Shown here: positions 16,362 to 25,705 of the stretch, in pieces | Layout: the number at the start of each line of letters is the position of its first letter | Numbering within the stretch: the stretch's first letter is position 1 | Assembly (NCBI GenBank): GCA_012959765.1 | Contig: DUCO01000024.1 | Location: 25,143-89,142 of the forward strand | Source: Dehalococcoidia bacterium | GTDB lineage: Bacteria; Chloroflexota; Dehalococcoidia; Lucifugimonadales; Lucifugimonadaceae | Length of the DNA: 64,000 nucleotides | Reading direction: 5' to 3' | The notes under the pieces: model-generated | Databases searched by the model: none | The model's input: only the letters and a program-made list of their open reading frames with translations | What the model was told of the DNA's origin: nothing | Program-made: the position numbers and the translations under genes

Positions 16362-17164
16362 GTAGTTCAGGCTTCATTGCTCAGAAAATCCTGATGGTGT
16401 TTGCCCATGCCGACGACGAGACCTTGCTTGCGGGAGCGTTGATTGCAAAGTTGGTCGCGGATGGCCACGAGGTGAGTTTGTTGTGCCTCGCCTCGGGAGA
16501 CGATGATCGGACTGAGCGATTGCGTAAGGCTTGCGACGATCTGGGCGTGATGTCGGTAGAAACCCTTCGATATAGCGAGGGCGTGATGTGGCCTGACGAT
16601 GTAGAAAGTCGCAACGATTCAAGCGCCAGCGTTCGGCTCGACCCGGTGCTATCTCTCGTACCCATCGATGACCTTGCCAGTCGAATCGGCGGTCGTCTCA
16701 CTGAACTGAATCCCGACATCGTGATCACTCACTCCGCTTACGGCGACTACGGTCACGCCGATCATGCCGCCACGCACAGTGCAACGGTGGCAGCTGTTGC
16801 CGGTTCAAGTGAGGGTGACATCCGGTTGTATGCACTTGACTGGCCCAGAAGGCTGATTGGCCTGAACGCTCGAATGCTCAAGCTGGGCGGTCGAGATGTC
16901 CGAAGGATGGGTCCTGACGGTCGCTTCAACTTTTCTATGGTGCTTGACCGCTCGTCTGAATCGTATTTATCGATAAAAGTCTCCCGATACTTGAAGACAA
17001 GACGCAACGCCGCTTGCTGGTATGCGAAAGAACTTTCCATGGGACCTTTGCCGATGCGCCTACTTGAACGGCTGCCGTTGTGGATTCAATCGACGATTCT
17101 CGGCAGGGCACGACTAACGCTCGTGAGTGCGCCTGAAGACTTCAAGTCGAAGGGCGAACTATAG
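16358..17164 (+). CDS. PIG-L/LmbE family deacetylase
   Basis: A 268-residue zinc-dependent deacetylase of the PIG-L family (GlcNAc-PI, mycothiol or bacillithiol deacetylases and relatives). The first zinc motif is FAHADDE at residues 15-21, with Ala where Pro is usual (AHPDDE). The second is GHADHAATH, with ITHSAYGDYGH before it. The start overlaps the SRPBCC stop by four bases. The C-terminal third (from about residue 180) is basic and less conserved. The substrate is unknown; with DinB-type proteins nearby a thiol pathway is conceivable but unproven. It ends before a bidirectional terminator shared with the sigma factor gene. Confidence 0.85.
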   Translation: MSSSGFIAQKILMVFAHADDETLLAGALIAKLVADGHEVSLLCLASGDDDRTERLRKACDDLGVMSVETLRYSEGVMWPDDVESRNDSSASVRLDPVLSLVPIDDLASRIGGRLTELNPDIVITHSAYGDYGHADHAATHSATVAAVAGSSEGDIRLYALDWPRRLIGLNARMLKLGGRDVRRMGPDGRFNFSMVLDRSSESYLSIKVSRYLKTRRNAACWYAKELSMGPLPMRLLERLPLWIQSTILGRARLTLVSAPEDFKSKGEL

Positions 17165-17192
17165 AAAATATCCCGAATTCGCTATCGAGGCT

Positions 17193-17240
17193 AAAAGTAA
17201 AAGCCACAACCCGATTTCTCGGATTGGGGCTTTTACTTTT
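17193..17240. terminator. Bidirectional terminator between PIG-L gene and sigA
   Basis: AAAAGTAAAAGCC (17193-17205) pairs with GGGGCTTTTACTTTT (17226-17240), with partial pairing inside. A- and T-rich flanks on both sides let it terminate both convergent transcripts. Confidence 0.9.
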
Positions 17241-17258
17241 CGTTTGATCTTTTTAGGA

Positions 17259-18779
17259 CTAGGCGAGTAGTTCGCGGAGTTCTGCAACGTGTGCATCACC
17301 ACGAAGTCGGCCAAGTGCCTTGCGTTCGATCTGTCGAATGCGCTCACGAGTGAGGTTCAACTCTCCACCGATCTCTTCAAGAGTTCGGGGTCGGCCGTCG
17401 AATAGTCCGAATCGCAGTTCAAGAACACGTCGTTCCCGATCCTGCAGATGACTGAGCACACGGTCGACCTGCTCACGCATTGACGACTGTGCTGCGACAT
17501 CGGCGGGTGCCGGTGCGCTGCTGTCCTGAATCAGATCGCCAAGCTCGTTCTCTGCGTCTTCACCAATTGGTGTTTCGAGAGAGACTGGCTCCTGCGACAT
17601 CTGAAGAATTTCAGATACACGTTCGATCGAAAGCTCTACTCGCTCGGCGAGTTCTTCTACAGTTGGCTCTCGGTTCAGCTGCTGTCCAAGCTCACGACGT
17701 GCTCGCATGATCTTGTTCAACGTCTCTACAACGTGAACAGGGATACGAATTGTTCGTGCCTGGTCGGCGATCGCTCGGGTGATTCCCTGTCGGATCCACC
17801 ATGTTGCGTACGTGCTGAACTTGAAACCCTTGCGGAAGTCGAATTTCTCGATGGCACGCATCAGACCGATGTTGCCTTCCTGAATCAGGTCGAGCATCGA
17901 CAGCCCACGGTTGAGGTGCTTCTTGGCAACGCTCACCACAAGTCGAAGGTTTGCTTCGCCAAGGTGACGTCGTGCCTTTTCGCCCTCTTCCCGAACACGC
18001 ATCAGGTGTGCGCTCAATACGGGAGTAAGTGGCTGAAGTGCCTTAAGGAATTTTGGATTTACGATATCGTCAGGCAGATCGTTCAAGACCGGGTCGAGGC
18101 CTAGAATACCGACCATGTCGGCCGAAAGCAGTCGGCTGAGAACTGAAAGTTCAACAACCAGCTTGTGTGCCTCGTCGGGCTCGACGCCAAGTGCGTCTGA
18201 GAGATAGTTGATCAACTCGTCTTCACGCTTGCCATCGACAAGCGCACGAAGATCAGGGTCGGCAAGAGCCCGACCGAGAGTGACCGGAGTTTCGAGACCC
18301 AGATACTTGGCAACGGCAGATGCTGTGTCGCCGACCGGACCGAGTTTGGACAGGACGTCTGTGATAATAGTGAACGGGTCGGGAGTGCCGACTTCGATAT
18401 CGCCCTGAATTTCCTTCTCAATCGCCTCAAGTCGCTGAGCAAGCTCAACGGCGCGAGCAAGTACAACTTCATCAGCTGCTGTTAGAAGGGCAACGCGACC
18501 GATCTCACGCAGGTACATGCGTACAGTGTCTTCGGTGAGTTCCGATTCCTGTACTTCCTGCTGAAGGGCGTTCGTGATGCTAGTTGCCGAGTCTGATGCT
18601 CGTGCCGCTTCCCACATATCCAGTTCAGATCGGGTTACGGCTGTTGCACCGCTCTCCGTGACCTGGTTCGCTTCGTCTTCATTGCCTTCCATGCGAGTGA
18701 AGGCGGGTTGGTACTCGTCTTCACCCTCGAGGGCTTGATTAACGTCGTTGACGCGGGATGTTCGTCGCTTTTGGACCAA
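17259..18779 (-). CDS. sigA: Primary sigma factor of RNA polymerase (sigma-70)
   Basis: A 506-residue group 1 sigma-70. Region 1.2 is at about residues 75-110 ([20 protein letters not shown]). A non-conserved insert of roughly 150 residues follows, then region 2 ([39 protein letters not shown]). Region 3 contains [14 protein letters not shown], and region 4 has [13 protein letters not shown] and the helix-turn-helix [20 protein letters not shown]. The start is TTG 18779, preceded by AAAGGAA with 8-base spacing. Presence of the full -10 and -35 recognition regions marks it as the housekeeping factor. No dnaG or rpsU, the common partners elsewhere, lies beside it. Confidence 0.95.
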   Translation of the reverse strand: MVQKRRTSRVNDVNQALEGEDEYQPAFTRMEGNEDEANQVTESGATAVTRSELDMWEAARASDSATSITNALQQEVQESELTEDTVRMYLREIGRVALLTAADEVVLARAVELAQRLEAIEKEIQGDIEVGTPDPFTIITDVLSKLGPVGDTASAVAKYLGLETPVTLGRALADPDLRALVDGKREDELINYLSDALGVEPDEAHKLVVELSVLSRLLSADMVGILGLDPVLNDLPDDIVNPKFLKALQPLTPVLSAHLMRVREEGEKARRHLGEANLRLVVSVAKKHLNRGLSMLDLIQEGNIGLMRAIEKFDFRKGFKFSTYATWWIRQGITRAIADQARTIRIPVHVVETLNKIMRARRELGQQLNREPTVEELAERVELSIERVSEILQMSQEPVSLETPIGEDAENELGDLIQDSSAPAPADVAAQSSMREQVDRVLSHLQDRERRVLELRFGLFDGRPRTLEEIGGELNLTRERIRQIERKALGRLRGDAHVAELRELLA

Positions 18780-19188
18780 CGGTTGTTCCTTTCGGGTATT
18801 CGCTACCCGTACCTGAACTTATCGTATATCCGGACAGATATTCGATCTCAGGCTATTCGTACTAGCGCCTCTCTCGCGATCTGCCCCGCTTAAACTGCGG
18901 GGCTTAGCGCAGGTTGAGAATGGTGGCAGACACTCAAGTTTTAGATGCAATCTCAACTTATTGCGATGCCTCACGCACAAACTTCGGGTACCCCCGAACT
19001 TGTGCGAACACATTTACCACTTCAACCGACCTTCTATTCTACGCCTTTGAGTACCCGTTCTAAAAGGGGGGGGGCACGGAAATAGCTTACGAAGTCCGTA
19101 GTTATGCGGGCCACATATGGTTGGGAAAGCTTCTGGTACATGGCTCGGCGTGGCTCGTTTTTTTCAGTTCAGTATCAGGATTGTCGGG
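18780..19188. other. Intergenic leader region upstream of sigA
   Basis: About 410 bases without a convincing gene, lying between the start of sigA and the stop of the zinc dehydrogenase, both on the minus strand. It holds a small CCCCGC/GCGGGG hairpin near 18890, the stronger hairpin at 18975-19005, a run of nine G at 19066-19074 and a T7 tract near 19160. The sigA promoter should be here, but no confident -10/-35 pair can be assigned. Confidence 0.5.
18975..19005. promoter_or_regulatory. Stem-loop in the sigA upstream region
   Basis: GCACAA-AC-TTCGGG, loop TACC, CCCGAA-C-TTGTGC gives twelve paired bases with a one-base asymmetry. No T tract follows on either side, so it is not a typical terminator. 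A leader structure or protein-binding palindrome is possible. Confidence 0.45.
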
Positions 19189-20220
19189 CTAATCCCAGTT
19201 GATCACGAACTTGCCGGCTGCACCTGATGAAAACTTCTTGTAAGCCTCCGGTGCTTGCTCGATAGTTGACCGTGATGTGATCACAGATCCGAGCGGGACG
19301 TTTCGTTCAGCTGTGAATCTGGCAGCTTCGGCGAGCCCAAATGTCGAAAAAGTCCACGATCCCATCAGGGTCAGGTGACGGTGAATGATGTGTGGGGTTG
19401 GCTGGTATGTAACCTCGCCCCCTTCACCAACAAGGCAGGCTCGACCGAAGATTTTCGTCGACTCCACAGCTGCCACTCGAGTTTCTGCCAAACCGGCTGC
19501 TTCAAGACTCGTATCGGCTCCGTTGCCGTGTGTTAGTTCTCGAATCTGATCGGGTGCATCGCCGTTTGAAGCGTCTACAGTTGCCCACGCCCCAGAATCG
19601 GCAGCCATCTTGAGTCGTTCTGGCGAGATATCCACCGCGATGATTCGTGCGCCCATCGCTGAACCGAACATCGTGGCAGCAAGCCCCACGGGTCCCTGTC
19701 CGAACACCGCTAGCACATCTAGACCTGAAACTTCGAGCTTCTTAACCGCCTGAAAAGCCGTGCTCGCCCCGCAGGCAAGATATGCACCGACTTCGTATGC
19801 CACTTCGTCGGGTAGCGGAACGCAGGTCGATTGATGAGCAACCATGTAGTCGCCGTGACCGCCGTGCATCGATCCTCCGTAGTACTCCTTCTTGTCGGCC
19901 ACCTGGCATAACTGCTGCCATCCGGTAAGGCAGTACTCGCACTCTCGGCACCCTTCGTAGTGGTGCTGAATTACGCGATCGCCAACTTTGAGTCCAGTAA
20001 CGTTCGGCCCCAGAGCGACGATCTCACCACACGGCTCGTGACCCGGTCGCCGAAGCTCACCATTGTGTTCGTTGGGAACATCGCCGCGGTAACGGCCAAA
20101 ATCCGAACCGCAAAGTCCGGAAGATCGGAGCTTTATCAACACTTGCTCGGATCCGGGATCGATATCCGGGTAGTCGATAACCTCTGCCAGGCTGTTTCCT
20201 TGGAAAACGACTCCGCGCAT
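19189..20220 (-). CDS. Zinc-dependent medium-chain alcohol/polyol dehydrogenase
   Basis: A 343-residue MDR-family dehydrogenase. Catalytic zinc ligands lie in SSGLCGSDFGRYRG and RRPGHEPCGEI. The structural zinc cluster is EGCRECEYCLTGWQQLC (four Cys), and the Rossmann motif is VFGQGPVGLAA. The Asp of IAVDISPERLK favours NAD over NADP. ATG 20220 is preceded by AGGAGA at 8 bases, so the frame to 20292 is not used. Its sorbitol/threonine dehydrogenase-like architecture suggests oxidation of a secondary alcohol. It is divergent from the aminotransferase at 20373. Confidence 0.87.
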   Translation of the reverse strand: MRGVVFQGNSLAEVIDYPDIDPGSEQVLIKLRSSGLCGSDFGRYRGDVPNEHNGELRRPGHEPCGEIVALGPNVTGLKVGDRVIQHHYEGCRECEYCLTGWQQLCQVADKKEYYGGSMHGGHGDYMVAHQSTCVPLPDEVAYEVGAYLACGASTAFQAVKKLEVSGLDVLAVFGQGPVGLAATMFGSAMGARIIAVDISPERLKMAADSGAWATVDASNGDAPDQIRELTHGNGADTSLEAAGLAETRVAAVESTKIFGRACLVGEGGEVTYQPTPHIIHRHLTLMGSWTFSTFGLAEAARFTAERNVPLGSVITSRSTIEQAPEAYKKFSSGAAGKFVINWD

Positions 20221-20372
20221 TGTTGGTTCTCCTAGCTGCGCTGAACGCAGTTCTACTGGCTGATTTCGCCCAATTGCGCAGCAGTGGCACAATGTATATC
20301 AGCTAATCGGGGCATCAGGGCTTTGCGGTTGGGCGAAAGCGGCAGTAAGCTTCACCCGCCTGACTTATAGAC

Positions 20373-21620
20373 ATGACTGCGGCTGAGCCGCGATTGGGAC
20401 CTGCAACCATGGTGGAAACCTTTAGTTACGAAACTCTTTACTCAGAGAAATCGGTAGATACAGCGCTGAATCCGGGACTGCATGCAAAGTACGATTTTGC
20501 AACTGCGTATCCCGCACCAGAAACACTTCCGCTGGACGGGTTGATTCAGTCGCTTCAGGCTGCTGTAGATTCCAACTCCACCAAAGTCCTCGCTGAACTG
20601 GCGTACTACCCACATCAACTGGGTGCGCTTGAGTTACGCGAGTACACGGCACAAAAACTTGAGGCTGACCGTGGTTTCACCGTTACTGCCGACGAGATTG
20701 CTTTGACCAACGGTTCCGGCGAAGCGCTGGCTCTGGTTATTCAGGCTTTGACCAATCCCGGTGACGTTGTACTCACCGAAGAGTTCGTATACATGGGAAC
20801 AACCGCACAGCTCCGAAGGTTTGGTGCTGATATTCGTGGTGTGGCAATGGATGAGGGGGGGATCATTCCTGAGGAGCTGGAGGAGCAGATAGTCGCTCTT
20901 ACCGCAGCCGGCGACAGGCCAAAGTACCTCTACACAATTCCCGAACACCAGAACCCGATGGGCTCGACTCTTTCTGGCGAACGTCGTCGGGCGATTCTCG
21001 AGATCGCCCATCGTCACAACATGCCAATTCTCGAAGACGATTGCTATGTTGACCTTCGCTATAAGGGCGATGTGCAGCCAGCGTTCCGAGCACTCGATGA
21101 CTCTGGAATCGTCGTATATGTTGCTTCTTTTTCCAAGCTGCTGGCTCCAGGGCTACGCCTTGGCTACTTCACTGCATCTCCAGAACTGATGCGCAGGGCT
21201 CTCGGCTTCAAGATTGGCAGTGGTCCTAACCAGTTTGCTGCAGTCGCAATTGAGGGCTACCTGCGAAACAATCTCGAATCTCACCGCGACAACTTCAACC
21301 CGATGCTTCAGGCCAAATGCGATTCGATGACTGCTGCGCTTGAAGAGCATTTCGGGGATTCTGGTGCCACATGGTCAGCACCTGAGGGTGGCTGCTATGT
21401 ATGGCTGACAATGCCTGAGGGATCTGACATTTCAAGTATTCGCGACAAGGTGTTCGATCAGGGTGTTGGCTACGTTGCTGGGGTGGCGTTTGAAGCCGAC
21501 GGGTCTGGTCGAACTGGTCACAACTGCGCTCGACTCTGCTTCGCTTTCGAATCGGTAGAGAAGAACGCAGAAGGTATTGCGTTACTTGCCCAGTTGTTCA
21601 AACAGCACGGAGCGATGTAG
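20373..21620 (+). CDS. PLP-dependent aminotransferase, class I/II (2-aminoadipate transaminase-like)
   Basis: A 415-residue fold-type I aminotransferase resembling LysN and the MocR aminotransferase half without a DNA-binding domain. Key blocks are ALTNGSGEALALVIQALTNPG (PLP phosphate region), YTIPEHQNPMGS (Asn contacting PLP), EDDCYVDLRY (Asp to the pyridine N) and SFSKLLAPGLRLGY with the Schiff-base Lys. Substrates in this group are amino acids with aromatic, branched or adipate side chains. ATG 20373 lacks a clear ribosome binding site; ATG 20409 would shorten it by 12 residues. A terminator follows. Confidence 0.87.
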   Translation: MTAAEPRLGPATMVETFSYETLYSEKSVDTALNPGLHAKYDFATAYPAPETLPLDGLIQSLQAAVDSNSTKVLAELAYYPHQLGALELREYTAQKLEADRGFTVTADEIALTNGSGEALALVIQALTNPGDVVLTEEFVYMGTTAQLRRFGADIRGVAMDEGGIIPEELEEQIVALTAAGDRPKYLYTIPEHQNPMGSTLSGERRRAILEIAHRHNMPILEDDCYVDLRYKGDVQPAFRALDDSGIVVYVASFSKLLAPGLRLGYFTASPELMRRALGFKIGSGPNQFAAVAIEGYLRNNLESHRDNFNPMLQAKCDSMTAALEEHFGDSGATWSAPEGGCYVWLTMPEGSDISSIRDKVFDQGVGYVAGVAFEADGSGRTGHNCARLCFAFESVEKNAEGIALLAQLFKQHGAM

Positions 21621-21640
21621 CAGGAAGTCGAATCTGATTC

Positions 21641-21676
21641 AGAAAGGCCGGCGACTTTTCGTCGGTCTTTTTCTTT
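21641..21676 (+). terminator. Rho-independent terminator
   Basis: AAAGGCCGGCGAC, a short loop and GTCGGTCTTTTTCTTT form a stem followed by a T-rich tract, 21 bases after the aminotransferase stop. Confidence 0.85.
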
Positions 21677-21813
21677 AACCATGAAAGCGTCGAATTTCGG
21701 TGTTCTGTCGATTCCGATAACTAACAGTTAACCGAATAACGTTGCCGAATGGCCGAAGCAGAGTTAAATTCAATTAAGACTCTTTTTTATTTGGACTACA
21801 AGGAACGCCGTAC

Positions 21814-22824
21814 ATGGCCTCTGCTGAACTGAACTCAATCGCACTGAAGATGGTCGCCCGTAAGAAGGGCATTCTGGCTGCCGACGAAAGCACCGGGACG
21901 ATGACCAAGCGACTCGACAGCATCAACGTCGAATCAACATCGGATTCCCGCCGACTCTGGCGGCAGCTGTTGTTTCAGACTCCCGATATCGGTGACTACG
22001 TCTCTGGCGTGATCATGTACGACGAGACAATTCGCCAGTCAGACGATTCGGGCAAGAGCTTCGTTGAACTACTCGCTAGCAAGGACATTCTCACCGGTAT
22101 CAAGGTCGATAACTCGACCCACGATCTCGCTGGCGCTCCCGGTGAGTTCATCACCGAAGGTCTTGATGGTCTTCGTGGCCGACTTGCTGAGTACTACCTT
22201 CTTGGCGCACGATTCGCCAAGTGGCGCGCTCTGGTCGTAATTGGTGAAGACATGCCGTCCGGCTACGCCATCCGCACCAACATGCACGCACTCGCCCGCT
22301 ACTCGGCACTCTGCCAGGAACAGGGTGTGGTTCCGATCGTTGAGCCGGAAATCTTCATGGATGGATCGCACAGCATCGACGACTGTCGTTCGGCAACCAC
22401 ACGATCACTAAATACCGTCTTCGAAGAGCTCGACGCACAGAACGTCGATCTCGAAGGCATCGTTCTCAAGCCGAACATGGTCATCTCTGGTGCCGACGCA
22501 CCGAACCGTGCTTCAGCAGCTGAAGTTGCTCGACAGACCATCGATTGCTTCGTAGAAACCGTTCCTGCGAGCGTTCCCGGAATCGCATTCCTTTCAGGCG
22601 GACAGGGCGACGAAGAGTCGGTTGTGAACCTGAACGAGATCAACAAGATCGCCAACACCGAAGATCTTCCGTGGGAACTCACTTACTCGTACGGTCGTGG
22701 TCTTCAGGCCGCTCCGCTGGCAGCATGGCTCGGCAAGGCCGAGAACGTTGCGGCGGGTCAGGCTGCGTTCCAGAAGCGTGGACTCGACTCCAGTGCAGCT
22801 CGTGAAGGTGTGTTCGCTTCATAG
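21814..22824 (+). CDS. Fructose-bisphosphate aldolase, class I
   Basis: A 336-residue class I (Schiff-base) aldolase of the eukaryote-like family. It has KGILAADESTGTMTKRL at the N-terminus, LTGIKVDNSTHDL in the centre and the active Lys in GIVLKPNMVISG. Near the C-terminus is AFLSGGQGDEESVVNLNEIN, the phosphate-binding segment. It interconverts fructose 1,6-bisphosphate with dihydroxyacetone phosphate and glyceraldehyde 3-phosphate. AAGGAACG precedes ATG 21814. It is a single-gene unit with terminators on both sides. The C-terminal Tyr of animal aldolases is absent, as is common in bacterial class I enzymes. Confidence 0.93.
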   Translation: MASAELNSIALKMVARKKGILAADESTGTMTKRLDSINVESTSDSRRLWRQLLFQTPDIGDYVSGVIMYDETIRQSDDSGKSFVELLASKDILTGIKVDNSTHDLAGAPGEFITEGLDGLRGRLAEYYLLGARFAKWRALVVIGEDMPSGYAIRTNMHALARYSALCQEQGVVPIVEPEIFMDGSHSIDDCRSATTRSLNTVFEELDAQNVDLEGIVLKPNMVISGADAPNRASAAEVARQTIDCFVETVPASVPGIAFLSGGQGDEESVVNLNEINKIANTEDLPWELTYSYGRGLQAAPLAAWLGKAENVAAGQAAFQKRGLDSSAAREGVFAS

Positions 22825-22850
22825 TCTGTTCGGAATATTCCGATGTGATT

Positions 22851-22887
22851 AATGCCCTCTCCCGTTCAGGGAGGGGGCATTTTTTGT
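22851..22887 (+). terminator. Rho-independent terminator
   Basis: AATGCCCTCTCCC, loop GTTCA, GGGAGGGGGCATTTTTTG: a long GC-rich stem followed by six T, just after the aldolase gene. Confidence 0.93.
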
Positions 22888-22988
22888 CATTTTGTACGGC
22901 ATTCATCCCTATCAACCGGTAAAGTTGCTGCGCCTGTTCCGTGAACTTGCGAGGCGGGCCGTAACCAAGCCGGAGTTTGATGTAACCG

Positions 22989-24176
22989 ATGCCCTCTGAC
23001 GCTATTTCCGATCTCGTAACCGCACGAAGTGCCGAGATAATCGAGACCCGACGCTTCTTCCACGGAATTCCCGAACTGGGATTCGAGGAAAACGAGACTG
23101 CGAAAGCGATTGCAGATCGCCTGACTGCAGCCGGGCTTGAAGTGGAGACTGGCATCGGAAAAACCGGACTGGTAGGCGTCTTGAAGGGTGCGAAAGAGGG
23201 ACCGACCCTCATGATTCGCGCCGACATTGATGGCCTACCTGTAGACGAGCTAACCGGACTCGATTTCGCTTCGACAAACGGTCGAATGCACGCCTGTGGT
23301 CACGACGGCCACATCACGATGGCACTTACTGCCGCAGAGATCCTCGCTGGAATGAAAGATCAACTGTCAGGAACGTTGATTTTCGCATTCCAGCCTGCCG
23401 AAGAGGTTGTGATGGGTGCGCTCGCCATGATCGACGATGGCTTGTTCGAGAAATACCCTGCTGATCGAGTAATCGGTACGCACCTCTGGAACCCGATCCC
23501 GACTGGCATCATCGGTGTGAACCGTGCAACGGTTTTCGCCAGCGCAGACCAGTTCCGACTCACCGTTCACGGCAAGGGTGGTCACGGCGCCATGCCCCAC
23601 ACGACCATCGATCCTGTAGCTGCAATAGCCGAGATTATTTCTACTGCCCAAACCGTTGTGAGTCGAGAGGTCCCGCCGAACGATATGGGTGTGCTTACGT
23701 TTGGTCAGATCCACGGCGGATCAGCCCCCAACGTGATTGCCGACAGCGTGACCGTCGAAGGCACTGTTCGGGCCTATACGCCCGAAACTCGCACCCAGAT
23801 TATGGAATCACTTGAGAGGATCGCCAGCAACGTTGCTGCAGCGATGCGCGCTTCGACGTCGTTCGAGCGAATTCACGGTGCACCTCCGGTTATCAACGAT
23901 CCCGAAGTTGCAGCGTGGGTCACTAAGCAGGCGAGCTTAGTTGTTGGTGAAGGAAACGCCCGAGAATGGGAGCCAGTTAGCGTTGGCGATGACATGGCTG
24001 AGTTCAACAACCGAGTCCCCGGCGTGTATTTCCTGCTTGGCGCAGCGCATCCTGATGAGAGGGTTGCCGAACGGGGAATCGAAGGTCACCACAACGCAAA
24101 ATTCGATTGGAACGAAGACTGTTTGCCACTGGGTGTAGAGGTGTTCGTGCGTTCCGCTGTCGACTATCTTTCGTAG
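22989..24176 (+). CDS. M20D family metal-dependent amidohydrolase
   Basis: A 395-residue aminoacylase/hippurate hydrolase-type peptidase. The metal ligands are in MHACGHDGHITMAL, QPAEEVVMGA (Glu pair) and GHHNAKFDWNEDCLPLG near the end. The dimerisation domain (about 180-290) contains HGKGGHGAMPHTTIDP. The usual activity is hydrolysis of N-acyl amino acids or similar amides in the cytoplasm. ATG 22989 is used; a GGAG 16 bases upstream is too distant to be a normal ribosome binding site. Candidate alternatives are N-acetyl-diaminopimelate deacetylase and indole-acetyl hydrolase. The context (aldolase before, small membrane protein after) does not settle it. Confidence 0.88.
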   Translation: MPSDAISDLVTARSAEIIETRRFFHGIPELGFEENETAKAIADRLTAAGLEVETGIGKTGLVGVLKGAKEGPTLMIRADIDGLPVDELTGLDFASTNGRMHACGHDGHITMALTAAEILAGMKDQLSGTLIFAFQPAEEVVMGALAMIDDGLFEKYPADRVIGTHLWNPIPTGIIGVNRATVFASADQFRLTVHGKGGHGAMPHTTIDPVAAIAEIISTAQTVVSREVPPNDMGVLTFGQIHGGSAPNVIADSVTVEGTVRAYTPETRTQIMESLERIASNVAAAMRASTSFERIHGAPPVINDPEVAAWVTKQASLVVGEGNAREWEPVSVGDDMAEFNNRVPGVYFLLGAAHPDERVAERGIEGHHNAKFDWNEDCLPLGVEVFVRSAVDYLS

Positions 24177-24250
24177 TTCGACTCGAAATCAGGCTGTTAC
24201 TTCACTGAGTGATGGAACAAATTGACGTGCTCGCTCGTCAACATACCAAC

Positions 24251-24646
24251 ATGAAAACACTAATCCTAAAATTTGCGGCACTTGCTGGTGTGATACTTCT
24301 GGTTGCAGCCCTGTGGCCGATATTCATCCAGGCCGAAACATCTCTAGCAATAATCTTCGTAGTACTGCCGATGGCCGGAATTGGCATCGCAGCACTCGCA
24401 CTGTTCAGCACGAAACGATGGCTGCTGTGGGCAGCACTCGGCGTTTGGCCGGGAGCCTTAGCAGGTGGCCTGGTATTCGCTGGAATCGCATTCGGAACTG
24501 TCAATAACGGCACCACGGGTTGGGAAGGCGCGATCGTAGCGGTCGTCATCATCCTTGGCGTCTTCATCGGCGCAATCGCAGGAGCGACCACCGGAGGTTT
24601 GCTCGGCGCGCGTAAAACACGCCGAGCAAACCTCGCTAGCGAATAA
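24251..24646 (+). CDS. Small multi-pass membrane protein
   Basis: A 131-residue protein from ATG 24251 (145 from 24209) with four predicted hydrophobic helices separated by short loops: FAALAGVILLVAALWPIFI, LAIIFVVLPMAGIGIAALAL, WLLWAALGVWPGALAGGLVF and AIVAVVIILGVFIGAIAG. The tail is basic (GARKTRRANLASE). No family is recognised. It lies 74 bases after the M20 gene, possibly in the same transcript. The last codons overlap a perfect inverted repeat that may act as terminator. Confidence 0.6.
   Translation: MKTLILKFAALAGVILLVAALWPIFIQAETSLAIIFVVLPMAGIGIAALALFSTKRWLLWAALGVWPGALAGGLVFAGIAFGTVNNGTTGWEGAIVAVVIILGVFIGAIAGATTGGLLGARKTRRANLASE
24595..24633. repeat. Perfect 14-base inverted repeat at convergent gene ends
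   Basis: AGGTTTGCTCGGCG (24595-24608) and CGCCGAGCAAACCT (24620-24633) surround an 11-base loop. It overlaps the last codons of the membrane protein gene, 25 bases before the stop of the convergent SDR. There is no T tract; it may limit read-through. Confidence 0.7.
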
Positions 24647-24657
24647 TTTCCGACTGC

Positions 24658-25449
24658 CTAGACAACCGGGGCAGATCCGCCGTCTACGTTGATGGCTGTT
24701 CCGGTTACGTAGCTGGCTCGGCCTGACGCCAGGAAGCAGATGACGTCGCCGGCTTCTTGCGCTTCACCGATTCGTCCCAGAGGAACTCCGCCGCCGAACG
24801 TGGCCCAGTGATCCTCTAGTGAGTAGTTCGGGTCTTCAGCGTTTAGGCCTTCCCATCGAGTGCGGTGCTGTCCCGACTTCAGCACGCCAACACAGATCGT
24901 GTTCACACGAATGTTGTGCTCGGCAAGCTCACCAGCCCACGACTTGGTAAGCGATATGCCAGCCGAACGTGACAGAGAAGTTGGCTGTGTTCCGGGTCGA
25001 GCGGCCTTACCGCCGGGAGTTGTTGTGTTCACAATCGCACCAGTGCCAGAAGCCTTTAGGTAGGGCAGAGCGGCTCGTGCGCAGTAGATGGCACCGTAGA
25101 TCTTGATCCCGAAGTCGACCTTCAGATCATCATCGGTCATCTTCTCGAGCGTCGTGGCAGATGAAGTACCGGCGTTGTTCACCAGAATGTCGACCCCGCC
25201 GAATTCGTCGACTACTTTAGCGACCATCGCCTGAACTTCTGATTCAACCGAAACGTCGGTGGCAACACCAATCACGTCACTCCCGCCCGCAACTTTGATT
25301 TCCGCCACCGCAGCATCGAGCTTCGCCTGAGTACGGCCAACGATCGCAACCTTAGCGCCCTCGCTCGCAAGCGAGGTGGCAGCTGCTTTGCCGATACCGT
25401 CGCTACCACCGGTAATAATCGCAACTTTGCCGTTCAATCCGAGATCCAT
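24658..25449 (-). CDS. Short-chain dehydrogenase/reductase-like protein with altered catalytic residues
   Basis: A 263-residue Rossmann protein with TGGSDGIGKA (cofactor glycine motif, residues 13-22), DVSVESEV, LVNNAGTSS and the C-terminal VTGTAINVDGGSAPV, so clearly SDR. At the active site, where the family has Ser, then Tyr-x-x-x-Lys, it reads NTTTPGG and PTSLSRSAG. Thr replaces Ser, Thr157 replaces Tyr and Arg161 replaces Lys. It may use another chemistry or act as a structural or binding protein. ATG 25449 (MDLGLNGKVAIITGG) is preferred over 25518, since SDRs begin just before the first strand. Confidence 0.8.
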   Translation of the reverse strand: MDLGLNGKVAIITGGSDGIGKAAATSLASEGAKVAIVGRTQAKLDAAVAEIKVAGGSDVIGVATDVSVESEVQAMVAKVVDEFGGVDILVNNAGTSSATTLEKMTDDDLKVDFGIKIYGAIYCARAALPYLKASGTGAIVNTTTPGGKAARPGTQPTSLSRSAGISLTKSWAGELAEHNIRVNTICVGVLKSGQHRTRWEGLNAEDPNYSLEDHWATFGGGVPLGRIGEAQEAGDVICFLASGRASYVTGTAINVDGGSAPVV

Positions 25450-25705
25450 TTTGTGAGTTCCGTTCTTCAGCCCTGTGTCGGTCGTAGTATCGTCTGATTC
25501 TGAGCGATATTGGCTCATCTAGACCTGACGACGGATTATAGAGATGAAAACCCGTAAAAATCACGAGTGCATATTTTGGTCTTGTGGGTTGTACTCTTAA
25601 CGCTTGTGTGATTTTTCCAATTGCGTCATCGGCGTATCAGGCCGATATTCATTTGGTGCGTAAATAAAATTCTTTATTCGATAAAACAACAGATTGGTAA
25701 TACAA

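Noticed and set aside
18991..19012. LexA/SOS operator (CGAAC repeats) upstream of sigA
   Set aside because: The two CGAAC elements are direct, not inverted, so they do not form the Gram-positive type LexA box.
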